A stretch of DNA of 57,607 nt from assembly GCA_017937485.1 (NCBI GenBank), contig JAGBDN010000037.1, positions 1-57,607 on the forward strand, written 5' to 3'. Source of the stretch: Thermoguttaceae bacterium (GTDB lineage Bacteria > Planctomycetota > Planctomycetia > Pirellulales > Thermoguttaceae). A model generated the notes under the pieces. The model searched no databases. It saw only the letters and a program-made list of their open reading frames with translations, and was not told the origin of the DNA. A program made the position numbers and the translations under genes. Positions 9,293 through 18,688 of the stretch are shown in pieces (the stretch's first letter is position 1; each line of letters begins with the position of its first letter).

Positions 9293-11797
9293 ATGTTCCG
9301 AACGCTCCTTTCTTTCGTCTTCGCGACGCTCGCCGCCGTCCCGACGTTCGCCGACGCGCCCTCCGACGCTTCCGCTCCCGCCGCCGACTCCGCCGCCGCG
9401 CCGTTCCCGTCGGTCGTTTACCGCAACCCGGTCGCGTCCGCCGAAACGCCCGACGCTTGGCCCGATTACGGCTTCGGCGATCCGTTTGTTCTGCGCTTCA
9501 ACGGTCGCTATTACCTTTACCCGAGTACGCGCGACGACCAAATCGGCGTCCGCTGTTGGAGTTCGCGCGACTTGACGAACTGGCGTTACGAAGGCGTTTG
9601 TTGCGTCGACCCGACCTCGAAAGGCGCCTACGCGCCGGAGGTTTTCCGCTGGAACGACGCGTTCTATATGATTACGTCCCCCGCCGGTCGCGGCCATTAC
9701 ATTTACCGCGCCGCCCAACCGACCGGCCCGTTCGAGCGCGTTACGGAGAACTTCGGCCTTAGCATCGACGGTTCCGCCTTGATCGACGACGAACCGAACG
9801 CCGAAACCGGCGCCGCCGACGCTTATTTTTACTCCGCCGCCGACCCCGCGATTCGCGCTTATCGAATGAAAGCGCCGAACGTCGTCGACCCGCAACCGCT
9901 TCCGACGAAACTGAATATGCGCGGTTGGACGGAGGGCCCGAACGTTTTCCGCGTCGACGGCGTTTATTACGCGACGTATTGCGGCAACCACGTCTTCAGT
10001 CGCGGGTACCGAATCGACGCGGCCTCGGGCCCGTCGCCGCTCGACCTGTCGCCGGTTCCGGAGAATCCGGTTCTCGTCTCCACCGAAGGCGCGCCGGTCG
10101 GAATCGGGCACAACTCGGTCGTCAAGGGCCCGAATCTCGACCTATATTACCTCGCTTATCACACGCTCCTCGGACGCGGCAAGGTTCGCGGCTGGCCGGT
10201 TCGCGACGCTCGAATCGACCGTCTCGTTTTGAACCGCGACGTTTTGACGGTCGTCGGGCCGACGCGGACGCCGCAAACGCTCCCGCTCCCGGACGCCGCC
10301 GCTTGGTTCGACGCCGACGCCGACCTCGCGCGCCTCGAACCGCTCGCCGCCGACGCCGACGCGAACTCGCCGGAAACCGCCCCGCGTCTCGAAAACGGTT
10401 TCCTCCGACTCGCCGCCGAAACCGCCGTCCTCTTGCGCGACTCCGCTTTCGACGCCGACTTCACCGCCGAGTTCAACGTCGCGCTTCCCGGCGGTTCCGG
10501 CGAGGCGGGCGTCCTCTTCGCTTACCGCGACGCGCAAAACTTCGGCCGCGTCGAAATCGACGGCGCGACGAACCGCGTTCGCGTCGTTTTCACCGTCGAC
10601 GGCGAGGAAACGTCGACCGAAGCCGCCCCCGCTCCCGCGTTCGGGGAAGCCGTTTCGTTCGCGTCGCTCCGTTCGATTCAAGTCGAGCGAACCGGAAGCC
10701 GTTGTTCGTTTTACGTCGACGACCGCAAGCTCGCGACGCTCGAAAACGCCGCGCTCGACGGCGGGAAAATCGGCTATTTTACGTCGACGCCGGACGCGCG
10801 GTTCGGCTTCCTCGGCGCAACCGCCGCGACCGAAGGCCGGAGCGCCGCTCGACTCGCCGAACCGGTTCCGGGCGCCCTTTCGTTCGCTTACCGCGCGACG
10901 GTCGACGGTCGTTCGCCGGTCGAAATTAAAGACGCGAACGGCAAGCGTCGACGCGTCGCGGAACTCCAAAACGGCGACGCGCTTTCCCTCGAACTCGACG
11001 TCGCGGAAGCCGGGCTTTACGACGCCGCGCTCCGTTACTCGGCGACCGAACAAACGCGAGCGACGCTCGAAATCGCCGGTTCCGACGCGCCGCAAACGGT
11101 CGAAATCGCCCTCGCTCCGACGCAAGACGGCGCGTTCGCGACCGCGCTCCGCCGCCGAATCGCGCTTCCCCGGGGAAAAGTTCGACTCCGAATCGCCGCC
11201 GCGACCGGTTCGTCGTTCCTCTTGTCGCGACTCGACTTAACGCAAGGAGCCGCCGTCGCGAACGCGACCGATTTCGCCGCCGACTTCGCCGCTTCCGCTT
11301 ACTCCGACGGCGCTTGGGAAGTCGTCGACGGTTCGCTCGTTTCGCAGGGGAAAACCCCGTTTGGCAAGCGGCTTTACGGCGACGCGGCTTGGGGCGACTA
11401 CCGCGTCGACGCGACGCTCGAATTCCTCGACGGGCGTCCGAACGGCGGCGTCGTTTTCCGCGTCCAAGCGCCCGCGCTCGGCGGCCCGAACAACTCGCCG
11501 AAATTGGGAACGAATTTCTTCCGCGGCTACTTCGTCGGTTTCGCTCGGAACGCGGTCGTTTTGGGCAAACACGAGTTCGACTGGAAAGAGTTGGCGCGCA
11601 AGGAGTTCCGTTTCGAGCCGAATCAAAAGATCGACCTGCGAATCGAAGCGCGCGGCGGCGAGATCGTCGTTTTCGTCGACGGCGCCGAAGCGTTGCGTTG
11701 CGTCGACGACGCGCCGTTCGTTTCGGGTCGCGTCGGCGTTCGCGCTTGCGACGCGGCGTTGAAAGTCGACCGTTTAAGCGTCGCGCCGCTAGAATAA
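9293..11797 (+). CDS. Secreted GH43-like glycoside hydrolase with a C-terminal LamG/DUF1080-type domain
   Basis: This is an 834-aa exported protein. The ATG at 9293 starts a signal peptide (residues 1-20, ending PTFA) and lies after AGAGG; the frame is open further upstream, but that stretch contains the promoter. Residues 40-335 resemble a five-bladed GH43 propeller. The candidate catalytic triad is D63 (FGDPF), D159 (SIDGS) and E214 (TEGPN). A central beta-sandwich (about 350-500), a middle region and a C-terminal concanavalin-like domain (about 660-834, with NGGVVFR) follow. GH43 enzymes act on arabinan, xylan or galactan side chains; the substrate here is not readable. Confidence 0.82.
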   Translation: MFRTLLSFVFATLAAVPTFADAPSDASAPAADSAAAPFPSVVYRNPVASAETPDAWPDYGFGDPFVLRFNGRYYLYPSTRDDQIGVRCWSSRDLTNWRYEGVCCVDPTSKGAYAPEVFRWNDAFYMITSPAGRGHYIYRAAQPTGPFERVTENFGLSIDGSALIDDEPNAETGAADAYFYSAADPAIRAYRMKAPNVVDPQPLPTKLNMRGWTEGPNVFRVDGVYYATYCGNHVFSRGYRIDAASGPSPLDLSPVPENPVLVSTEGAPVGIGHNSVVKGPNLDLYYLAYHTLLGRGKVRGWPVRDARIDRLVLNRDVLTVVGPTRTPQTLPLPDAAAWFDADADLARLEPLAADADANSPETAPRLENGFLRLAAETAVLLRDSAFDADFTAEFNVALPGGSGEAGVLFAYRDAQNFGRVEIDGATNRVRVVFTVDGEETSTEAAPAPAFGEAVSFASLRSIQVERTGSRCSFYVDDRKLATLENAALDGGKIGYFTSTPDARFGFLGATAATEGRSAARLAEPVPGALSFAYRATVDGRSPVEIKDANGKRRRVAELQNGDALSLELDVAEAGLYDAALRYSATEQTRATLEIAGSDAPQTVEIALAPTQDGAFATALRRRIALPRGKVRLRIAAATGSSFLLSRLDLTQGAAVANATDFAADFAASAYSDGAWEVVDGSLVSQGKTPFGKRLYGDAAWGDYRVDATLEFLDGRPNGGVVFRVQAPALGGPNNSPKLGTNFFRGYFVGFARNAVVLGKHEFDWKELARKEFRFEPNQKIDLRIEARGGEIVVFVDGAEALRCVDDAPFVSGRVGVRACDAALKVDRLSVAPLE

Positions 11798-11833
11798 CGC
11801 GCCGACAATCAAAAATCGACGCGCCCGTCTTCG

Positions 11834-11879
11834 CGCCGCCGAACGTTCTCCAACGCGATTCGTTCGGCGGCGTTTTTTT
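11834..11879 (+). terminator. Intrinsic terminator of the GH43-like gene
   Basis: The 12-nt arms cgccgccgaacg (11834-11845) and cgttcggcggcg (11861-11872) are perfect complements. Seven T follow directly. Confidence 0.9.
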
Positions 11880-12145
11880 CTCGTTTTTCCTTATTTTACC
11901 CATTTCTCTTAAATCTCGCCGTTTACCCCGCCGCCGTCGACGCGCAAAAAGCGGTTATTTTGTTAAAATTCGCTAATTTTCCATTTTCCACCCTTTCTTT
12001 TTTATCGTTTTATTTTAAAATATCGTTAGAGTCGGAACGTTCGCGCCGTTTTCTCGGCGGACGGTCGCCGTTTTTTGCTTCGGCGGTTCGACTTGTTTTT
12101 CGACGCAAACCCATTTCCCCCCTATATATTAATAAGGAGAACAGT
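11880..12145 (+). promoter_or_regulatory. AT-rich leader of the tricorn-type protease gene
   Basis: This stretch is much richer in A and T than its surroundings (for example ttttattttaaaatatcg near 12010) and should hold the promoter, though no single pair of hexamers stands out. It ends with tatatattaata and AAGGAG (12134-12139), a strong ribosome site 6 nt before the ATG. Confidence 0.5.
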
Positions 12146-15100
12146 ATGAAACGACGCTCGTTCGCTTCGTCGCTCCTGGCCGCCGCGCTCTTCGCGTCCG
12201 CGCCCCTCGCGGCGCCGGTCTTCGCGCAAGACGACGCCGCGCCGGCTCCGGAACCGACGAAACTGCTGCGTTACCCGGACGTCTTCGAAAACCAAGTCGC
12301 GTTCTGCTACGCCGGCGATATTTGGAAGAGCGACCTCGACGGCAAAAACGTCGTCCGCCTCACCGCGCACGCCGGTCAGGAAGTCTTCCCGAAATTCTCG
12401 CCGGACGGCAAGTGGATCGCGTTCACCGGCCAATACGACGGCGACGACCAAGTTTACGTCATTCCGTCGACCGGCGGCGAACCGCGCCAACTGACGTATT
12501 ACCCGACCCCGTTCGCGGCGGCTCCGCGTCGCGGCGTCGAAGCGCAAACGCTCGGCTGGACGCCGGACGGCAAGCAAGTCATGTTCCGTTCGAAGCGCGA
12601 CTCGAACTCGGTCGACTCGCTGACGAACATCTACCTCGTCTCGGTCGACGGCGGCCTCCCGACGAAAATCGGAACCCCGGTCGCGGGCGCGGGCGACCTC
12701 TCGCCGGACGGCAAGCGCCTCGTTTACTCCCCGCTTTACCGCGACTTCCGCCACTGGAAGCGTTACGAAGGCGGTTGGGCGCAATACCTCCTCATTTTCA
12801 ACCGCGAAACGAACGAGTTCGCCGAAATCCCGACGACGCCGCGCACCGACCGCGACCCGATGTGGGTCGGCGACCGCGTTTACTTCGTTTCGGACCGCGA
12901 CGGCACCCTCAACCTTTACAAATACGTCCCGGAAGAAGTCGAAAAACCGGTTCAAAAGTTGACCGACTCGACGACTTGGGACGTTCGCTGGGCGTCGAGC
13001 GACGGCAAAAACCAAATCGTTTACGAATACGGCGGGCTTCTCCGCGTTTACAACGCCGAAACCGGCGAAACGCGCGAACTTTCGATCGTCGTTCCGCACG
13101 ACGGTTTGGCCGCCCGTCCGAAACGCGTTTCCGTCTCGGATAAACTCGAATCTTACGGTTTGAGCCCGAAAGGCGAACGCGCGCTCTTCGTCGCTCGCGG
13201 CGACGTCTTCACCGTTCCGCAAGAAAACGGCCTCGTTCGCAACTTGACGCAAACCTCCGGCGCGCACGAACGGAGCGCCGTTTGGTCGCCGGACGGTCGC
13301 TGGATCGCGTTCTTCTCCGACGAAACCGGCGAAGACCAAGTTTACATTATCGACCAAAAGGGCGAAAAGGGCAAAATCCAGCTCACCGACTCGCTGACCT
13401 GCAAGCTCGACTCGCTCGAATGGGCGCCGAACGGTTCCGCGCTCTCGTTCCGCGACGCGCAAAACCGCCTTTGGGCGCTCCTTCTCCGCTCGGAAGACGA
13501 CGGAACGCCGAGCCGCGACAAGCTCGTCGAAGTCGTTCGCGACAAATACGCCGGTTTCCCGGACGCCGTTTGGTCGCCTTGCGGTCGTTACCTCGCTTAC
13601 GCGGTCAAAACGGAAAACGAATACCGCGCTATCTCCATTTGGGACAAGGAAAAAGGCGAATCGGTTCGCGTTACCGACCCGATGTTCGACAACGGCTCCC
13701 CGGCTTGGTCGCAAGACGGCGATTGGCTCTTCTTCATCGGCCAACGCGAGTATTATCCGCAATTTAGCTCGATCGAATGGAACTTCGCGGGCGACCGTTT
13801 CGACGGTATTTTCGCGATGGCGCTGCGCAAAGACGTCAAGAATATCTTCGCGCCGAAGAGCGACGAAGCCGAAGTCGCGGAAGCGGAAGAAGCGAAAACC
13901 GACGAAAACGCCGACGACGCTAAAGACGGCGAAGCGAAAGACGCCGAAACCGCCGACGCGAAAGAAATCGACTTCGACGGCATTGAAAGCCGCGTCGTTC
14001 GCCTCCCGATTTCGTCCGAAAACTACGGCGGTTTGAGCGCCGGCAAAGACGTTCTTTACTTCGTCCAAACGACCGCCTCGTACTACGGCCGCGGAACGGA
14101 CGGCAAGAGCGTCCTGAAATCGTTCGACCTGAAAACGTTGAAAGTCAACGACTTCGCGACCGGAATCGGCGGTTACGCCCTTTCGGCGGACGGTTCGAAA
14201 ATCCTCGTTTCGCAAGGCGGCTACAAGATGTACGACGTCGCGCCGACCGCCGGTTCCGCGAAAACGTTCTCGACGAACGGCTTGGCGGTCGACCTGAATC
14301 CGCGCGAAGAATGGAACGAAATCTTCGAAGAAGTTTGGCGCCGTTTCCGCGACTACTTCTACGTCCGCAATATGCACGGCCTCGACTGGAACGCGGTCGG
14401 CGACCAATACCGCTCGCTCCTCCCGCACGTTTCGCACCGCAGCGACCTGACGTACATCCTCACCGAAATGATCGGCGAGCTGAACATCGGGCACACCTAC
14501 GTCGAAGGCGGCGACTACGTTGTTCCGGAACGTCCGGTCTGCGCGCTCCCGGGCGCTCTCTTCGAACTCGACGCCGAAAAGAATCTTTACCGTTTGGCGA
14601 AGATTTTCCGCGGTCAAAACGAAGAGCCGAAATACCGCTCCCCGCTGACGGAAGTCGGCGTTAACGCGTCGGAAGGCGATTACGTCTTGGCGATCGACGG
14701 CGAAAAACTCGTCGGAAACGACAACCCGTATCGTCTCCTGCAACACAAAGCGGGACAAGTTACGCTGACGCTTAGCAAAGACGGTTCCGAAGAAAACGCT
14801 TGGACGACCGTTTACGTTCCGCTGGCGTCGGAAGACAACCTCCGTTACCTCGACTTCGTTCTCGAACGCAAAAAGCGCGTCGAGGAAGCGAGCGGCGGTC
14901 GCCTCGGTTACGTTCACGTCCCGAACATGAGCGGCGAAGGCGCTTACGAGTTCATCAAGTGGTACTATCCGCAAATCGGCAAAGAAGGGATCGTTATCGA
15001 CGACCGCAACAACGGCGGCGGCAACATTTCGCCTTGGATCATTATGCGGCTGAACCAAAAGTTGCTCGGCTCCCGCTTCGCGCAAGTTCGCGAAACGCCG

Positions 15101-15529
15101 ACGACTTATCCGACGATCGCCTGCGACGCCAAGTTGGTCTGCTTGATCAACGAAACGAGCGCGTCGGACGGCGACATTTTCCCGCACTACTTCCGCAAGT
15201 CCGGTCTCGGCAAGCTGATCGGGAAGCGCAGTTGGGGCGGCGTCGTCGGGATTTCCGGTCGCGGCCCGCTGACGGACGGCGGCGCGGTCTCCGTTCCGCT
15301 CACCGCGACGAACGACGAAACCGGCGCTTACGTCATCGAAGGACACGGCGTCGACCCGGATATCGAAGTTTGGCAAGAGCCGAAAGCGATGCTCGAAGGT
15401 CGCGACCCGCAACTCGAACGCGGGATCGAAGAGCTTCTTAAAGAACTCGAAAAAGACCCGAAACGCTATCCGCAACGCCCGGCCGACCCGGACAAAAGCA
15501 AAGGCGCCGTTAAAGATTACACTAAATAA
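12146..15529 (+). CDS. Tricorn-type S41 protease with N-terminal beta-propeller
   Basis: This is a 1127-aa exported protease. AAGGAG before 12146 and a signal peptide (residues 1-27, ending VFAQ) fix the start. Residues 40-570 are PD40/TolB-like propeller repeats (KFSPDGKWIAF, VWSPDGRWIAFFSD and others). An acidic Ala/Glu/Asp linker spans about 570-612, and a second propeller part follows. A PDZ-like region lies near 830-900 and the S41 core from about 715 to the end. H783 lies in LNIGHTYV and the likely nucleophile is S1007 in SASDGD. The residue just before the histidine is Gly where archaeal tricorn has Ser. The role is probably peptide degradation in the periplasm. Confidence 0.93.
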   Translation: MKRRSFASSLLAAALFASAPLAAPVFAQDDAAPAPEPTKLLRYPDVFENQVAFCYAGDIWKSDLDGKNVVRLTAHAGQEVFPKFSPDGKWIAFTGQYDGDDQVYVIPSTGGEPRQLTYYPTPFAAAPRRGVEAQTLGWTPDGKQVMFRSKRDSNSVDSLTNIYLVSVDGGLPTKIGTPVAGAGDLSPDGKRLVYSPLYRDFRHWKRYEGGWAQYLLIFNRETNEFAEIPTTPRTDRDPMWVGDRVYFVSDRDGTLNLYKYVPEEVEKPVQKLTDSTTWDVRWASSDGKNQIVYEYGGLLRVYNAETGETRELSIVVPHDGLAARPKRVSVSDKLESYGLSPKGERALFVARGDVFTVPQENGLVRNLTQTSGAHERSAVWSPDGRWIAFFSDETGEDQVYIIDQKGEKGKIQLTDSLTCKLDSLEWAPNGSALSFRDAQNRLWALLLRSEDDGTPSRDKLVEVVRDKYAGFPDAVWSPCGRYLAYAVKTENEYRAISIWDKEKGESVRVTDPMFDNGSPAWSQDGDWLFFIGQREYYPQFSSIEWNFAGDRFDGIFAMALRKDVKNIFAPKSDEAEVAEAEEAKTDENADDAKDGEAKDAETADAKEIDFDGIESRVVRLPISSENYGGLSAGKDVLYFVQTTASYYGRGTDGKSVLKSFDLKTLKVNDFATGIGGYALSADGSKILVSQGGYKMYDVAPTAGSAKTFSTNGLAVDLNPREEWNEIFEEVWRRFRDYFYVRNMHGLDWNAVGDQYRSLLPHVSHRSDLTYILTEMIGELNIGHTYVEGGDYVVPERPVCALPGALFELDAEKNLYRLAKIFRGQNEEPKYRSPLTEVGVNASEGDYVLAIDGEKLVGNDNPYRLLQHKAGQVTLTLSKDGSEENAWTTVYVPLASEDNLRYLDFVLERKKRVEEASGGRLGYVHVPNMSGEGAYEFIKWYYPQIGKEGIVIDDRNNGGGNISPWIIMRLNQKLLGSRFAQVRETPTTYPTIACDAKLVCLINETSASDGDIFPHYFRKSGLGKLIGKRSWGGVVGISGRGPLTDGGAVSVPLTATNDETGAYVIEGHGVDPDIEVWQEPKAMLEGRDPQLERGIEELLKELEKDPKRYPQRPADPDKSKGAVKDYTK

Positions 15530-15530
15530 G

Positions 15531-15726
15531 CGCTTGATTTTTGAGCCCAACGGCGGTTAAAAACAAAAGACGTCGAGTTTTCAGACTCGACGGCGCCGCC
15601 GGGCGCTCCGGGCCCGAGCTACCGCTCGAACTCGGTTTCCCCGCTCCCGTTGGTCGCTTGACTTTTAAGCCCAACGACGGTTAAAAAAGAAAAGACGTCG
15701 AGTTTTCAAACTCGGCGTCTTTTTTT
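15531..15726 (+). repeat. Duplicated terminator module after the protease gene
   Basis: Two copies of about 72 nt begin at 15531 and 15655 with cgcttga(t/c)ttttgagcccaacg-like sequence. Each ends in a gtcgagttt...aactcg hairpin. The first hairpin (15572-15591) has lost its T run; the second keeps it. The copies are 124 nt apart. Confidence 0.85.
15694..15726 (+). terminator. Intrinsic terminator of the protease gene
   Basis: The hairpin gacgtcgagttt / aaactcggcgtc (15694-15719) is followed by seven T. This is the intact copy of the duplicated module. Confidence 0.9.
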
Positions 15727-15749
15727 GTCGTTGCGTTTGACGGCGCGTT

Positions 15750-16070
15750 TCAAACGGGAGCGACCGCGACGCCGCGACGTTTCGCCGCTTCTTTAACCGC
15801 TTCCAACTCGGCGTCGACCGCCGCGTTTCGCGCCGTCAAGAGGTCGAACCGCGATTGCAAATTTTGCCAAAATTCCGGTTCGACGCCAAAATACGCGCCG
15901 AGTCGGAGCGCCGTTTCCGCCGTAATCGCGCGCCGCCCGAGAACAATTTCGTTAATGCGCGTCGCCGGAACGCCTAAGTCGAGCGCAAGTTGGCGTTGCG
16001 GAATGCCCATCGGTTTCAAAAATTCTTCCGACAAAATTTCGCCGGGATGAATAACGTTTTCTCGTTTCAT
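15750..16070 (-). CDS. higA: HigA-family antitoxin
   Basis: This is a 106-aa antitoxin with a Xre-type helix-turn-helix. The HPGEIL motif at residues 8-13 and the family pattern LSEEFLKPMGI, then RINEIVLGRRAIT, are typical of HigA/VapI addiction antidotes. I chose the ATG at 16070 because AAAGGGG lies upstream and the family starts just before HPGEIL. It follows its toxin by 14 nt, toxin first, as in plasmid Rts1 higBA. HigA normally neutralises HigB and represses the shared promoter. Confidence 0.94.
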   Translation of the reverse strand: MKRENVIHPGEILSEEFLKPMGIPQRQLALDLGVPATRINEIVLGRRAITAETALRLGAYFGVEPEFWQNLQSRFDLLTARNAAVDAELEAVKEAAKRRGVAVAPV

Positions 16071-16084
16071 AAAACTCGCCCCTT

Positions 16085-16366
16085 TCAACGATGATAATCG
16101 ACAATTTCGACGTCCCAAGCCGCGCCGTCTTCCCAACGGAAACAAACGCGAAATTGGTCGTTGACGCGAATACTAAACTGCCCTTTTCGGTCGCCTTTCA
16201 AGGCTTCAAGTCGATTGCCGGGAGGAACGCGCAACGCTTCGACGCTAACCGTCGCTTCGAGCATTTCAAGTTTGCGGAGCGCAACGCGTTCGACGGCTCG
16301 AAATTTCGTGGAACGTCCCGTGTCGAAGAGCCGTTCGGTTTCTCTATCGGCAAAACTGCGAATCAC
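16085..16366 (-). CDS. higB: HigB-family mRNA interferase toxin
   Basis: This 93-aa toxin has the RelE/ParE fold. The LKGDRKGQFSIRVNDQFRVCF block (residues about 56-76) and the C-terminal VEIVDYH are family signatures. Known members cut mRNA on the ribosome. The start is a GTG at 16366 with AAAGGA 7 nt upstream. No damage to the reading frame is visible, so the module appears intact. Confidence 0.94.
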   Translation of the reverse strand: MIRSFADRETERLFDTGRSTKFRAVERVALRKLEMLEATVSVEALRVPPGNRLEALKGDRKGQFSIRVNDQFRVCFRWEDGAAWDVEIVDYHR

Positions 16367-16483
16367 TTTTTATTCCTTTCCGTTTGCAATTATATCACGC
16401 AAAACGTTACACGCAAGACGGGACAAAGAAAAAATAAAAAATTTTTCCAAAGTCAAAAGTATCCAACGAAGCGGCAAGAAACA

Positions 16484-16519
16484 AAAAACGCGCCGAGCCT
16501 TAAAACTCGACGCGTTTTC
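16484..16519 (-). terminator. Terminator of the downstream lipoprotein gene
   Basis: The arms aaaacgcgccgag (16485-16497) and ctcgacgcgtttt (16507-16519) pair. On the minus strand the hairpin is followed by T residues. It lies about 50 nt beyond the stop at 16568. Confidence 0.8.
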
Positions 16520-16567
16520 CGTCAACGTTCACCCAACCGCGCAAACGGCGGGCTTAAACGTCGCGGC

Positions 16568-17095
16568 TCAAGAACTCGATTTGCGGGATTCGCTGAACGG
16601 GACGTGAACCTTTTCGCCGACGTCGACGGTCTTTTCGACGCCGCCCGGGCCGACCGTGATCGTTTCCGGAGTTTGCGCCATATCGCCGAATTTCAGGTCG
16701 ACCGTGTCGGCCATTTGGTTCGCGAGTTCCGCTTGTTTCTTTTCCCATTCGGCGCGTTCCGCCGGGTCGGTCGGCGCGATTTCGTCGCTCGTTTCCGGTT
16801 CGGTCGTTTTACGGACGGTAACTTTGAATTCGCCCGCCGGAGCGCCCGGGAATTGCGCGTCGGTTTTGATTTCCGCGACGCCTTGCGCGTTCGTTTGACC
16901 GCCCATCACGAAGCGAACTTGCAACGACGGGTCGTTCAACATAACCGACGCGCCTTCGAGCGGTTGGCCGTCTTGAATAACGGTGATTTTGACCGGATAA
17001 AGCTCCGGCAAGTCGGCCGGTTTTTTCGGGCCGCCGCAACCGACGACCGCCGTCAACGCAACCGCGCCGAGAAGAGCGAAAAGTTTATTGCGCAT
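16568..17095 (-). CDS. Lipoprotein with transthyretin/carboxypeptidase-regulatory-like fold
   Basis: This is a 175-aa exported protein of unknown function. The signal ends in a lipobox (AVVGC, cysteine near residue 20). The body resembles the small beta-sandwich of carboxypeptidase-regulatory-like domains: a VTVxxDGQPLEGASV strand pair and then TNAQGVAEIKTD. It starts 22 nt after the DUF1559 gene on the same strand, so the two are probably co-transcribed. It is related in plan to the lipoprotein at 18689-19228, which also follows a DUF1559 gene. Confidence 0.8.
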   Translation of the reverse strand: MRNKLFALLGAVALTAVVGCGGPKKPADLPELYPVKITVIQDGQPLEGASVMLNDPSLQVRFVMGGQTNAQGVAEIKTDAQFPGAPAGEFKVTVRKTTEPETSDEIAPTDPAERAEWEKKQAELANQMADTVDLKFGDMAQTPETITVGPGGVEKTVDVGEKVHVPFSESRKSSS

Positions 17096-17116
17096 CGTTC
17101 GTTTAAACCTCCTGAA

Positions 17117-18220
17117 TTAGAGCGTGTCGGTTTCGCCGCCGCTGATCGAGCCCATCGCGCCCCAGACGCCGTAAGGCGATTTGCCGCTTTTCGGGCCTTG
17201 AATGTTGCTCGTGCCGGTGATGTTCGTCGAAATCGTTTCGCTAATGAAACGAACCGAACCGTCGAGCATGACCGCGTTGACGCCGCCGCTGTGGTTCGAC
17301 GAAGCGGAAACGATCGCCCAGCAACCGTCGCTGGCGCCGTTCGAGCAACTCGGGCCGTTCGGCGGGAGAATCGTAACGAAGCCGCCGTTGACCGGACGAC
17401 CGTCGCCGAACCAGTGACCGCGCCAGCTGTTTTCGGAACCGCGGGACATTTCGCCCGGGTTCGTCGTGCTGCGCGCGCTGTTGTAGCAGTCCGCCGCGCT
17501 CGCCGGACGAACCGGGTAGACGCCGCCCTTAATCCCGGTGTAACCGTTCGAGGTTTGCGGGTTCGTTACCGTTTCGCTGGCCGCGATCGTGTTGCTCGTG
17601 CCGTCGGTGATGGCGGAGAGGTTTTTGAACGCGCCGCAACCGAACGCGCCGCGACGGGAGCAGTCCCATTCGGCGCTCAGCGTGGCGTAAGGGCTGTTTT
17701 GGCTCCCTTGGTTCGCGTCGATGCAGTCGCCGTAGCAAACGACGTAGTTCGTGCGACCGCCGCCGTTAAGCCCCGGTTGCGTCGCATTGCCGTCCGACGG
17801 GCAAAGGATGTTGTCGATAACGGCTTTGATCGCGGTCAACGCGGAGCCGTCTTTCTTGGTCGCGCCGCCTTCCCAAACGTGCGGACGACGGTCGTAAATG
17901 TCTTTGTAAATCGCTTGTTGTTCGATGTACGGGAAAATTTTGAAGGTCGCCGACCAGTTGAACGTGTAGCCGTCGCCGCCGTAAGCGGAGTCGCCGACGC
18001 ACCAGCTTTGCGCCGCCGGCATCGCCCCGTTCGTGTCGTGATAGTTTTGAATGCCGAGGCCCCATTGCTTGAGGTTGTTCGTGCATTGCATACGACGCGC
18101 CGCTTCGCGAGCCGCTTGGACGGCCGGAAGAAGCAAACCGATCAAAATACCGATGATCGCGATAACGACCAACAGTTCGACGAGCGTAAAGCCGCGTCGT
18201 TCTTTCAAAGATTTCGCCAT
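17117..18220 (-). CDS. DUF1559 protein with prepilin-type N-terminus
   Basis: This 367-aa protein belongs to a family greatly expanded in planctomycetes. The N-terminus is a type IV prepilin cleavage site and hydrophobic helix ([19 protein letters not shown]). It is followed by the family hallmark [14 protein letters not shown]. Near the C-terminus, [18 protein letters not shown] carries the conserved H...DG motif. The family is presumed to form pilus-like or pseudopilin structures at the cell surface; its molecular role is not established. The start at 18220 has GAGGAG 8 nt upstream. Confidence 0.95.
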   Translation of the reverse strand: MAKSLKERRGFTLVELLVVIAIIGILIGLLLPAVQAAREAARRMQCTNNLKQWGLGIQNYHDTNGAMPAAQSWCVGDSAYGGDGYTFNWSATFKIFPYIEQQAIYKDIYDRRPHVWEGGATKKDGSALTAIKAVIDNILCPSDGNATQPGLNGGGRTNYVVCYGDCIDANQGSQNSPYATLSAEWDCSRRGAFGCGAFKNLSAITDGTSNTIAASETVTNPQTSNGYTGIKGGVYPVRPASAADCYNSARSTTNPGEMSRGSENSWRGHWFGDGRPVNGGFVTILPPNGPSCSNGASDGCWAIVSASSNHSGGVNAVMLDGSVRFISETISTNITGTSNIQGPKSGKSPYGVWGAMGSISGGETDTL

Positions 18221-18633
18221 TGAAAAATCTCCTCGCCAAATAAAGATAAAAAAGGTCGCCTTTCGGCGTTCGCCGCGCCGACGCTCGATTCCTCGCGCCC
18301 CGCGCGTTCGTTCCCTCGAACGTTTAGACAAACGTCCGTATTTCAAAACGCCGCCCCGACTTTCGCCGAAACGGGGTCAACTCGCCTAAAGCGGTCAAGA
18401 TTAGCGTTCCCAAACGCTTACGACGCTACGACGATATTTCGTTTAGTTTAACTCAAGTCGCGTTTCACGCTAGGGGTTAGACGAGTTAGGTTTCGCATAA
18501 TTCGACAAATTTTGGCGTTTTTCTTAAAAAAATCTCGCAAAGACATTAAAATCGGCGTCTTTTACCAACTCCAACCGTTAAAATTAGCAAGACGCGCACA
18601 ACTGGAAAAACAAGCGAAACGCGCAAGAAACGC
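18221..18633 (-). promoter_or_regulatory. Upstream region of the second DUF1559 gene
   Basis: The first 100 nt are GC-rich leader. From about 18410 to 18600 the sequence turns AT-rich (aaatttt and taaaatt blocks), as expected of a promoter. I could not pick one convincing pair of promoter hexamers. No gene is seen. Confidence 0.4.
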
Positions 18634-18662
18634 AAAAACGCCGCGTCCGGAGACGCGACGTT
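18634..18662 (-). terminator. Terminator of the first lipoprotein gene
   Basis: The arms aacgccgcgtc (18637-18648) and gacgcgacgtt (18652-18662) form a near-perfect stem. On the minus strand a T run follows, 27 nt past the stop at 18689. Confidence 0.8.
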
Positions 18663-18688
18663 AGCGTAAGTCAACCTAAACGCTCGAC

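Noticed and set aside
12122..15550. 1142-codon open frame on the minus strand opposite the tricorn-type protease
   Set aside because: It is antisense to a gene with clear domains and shows only shadow composition (Arg/Val/Phe-rich).
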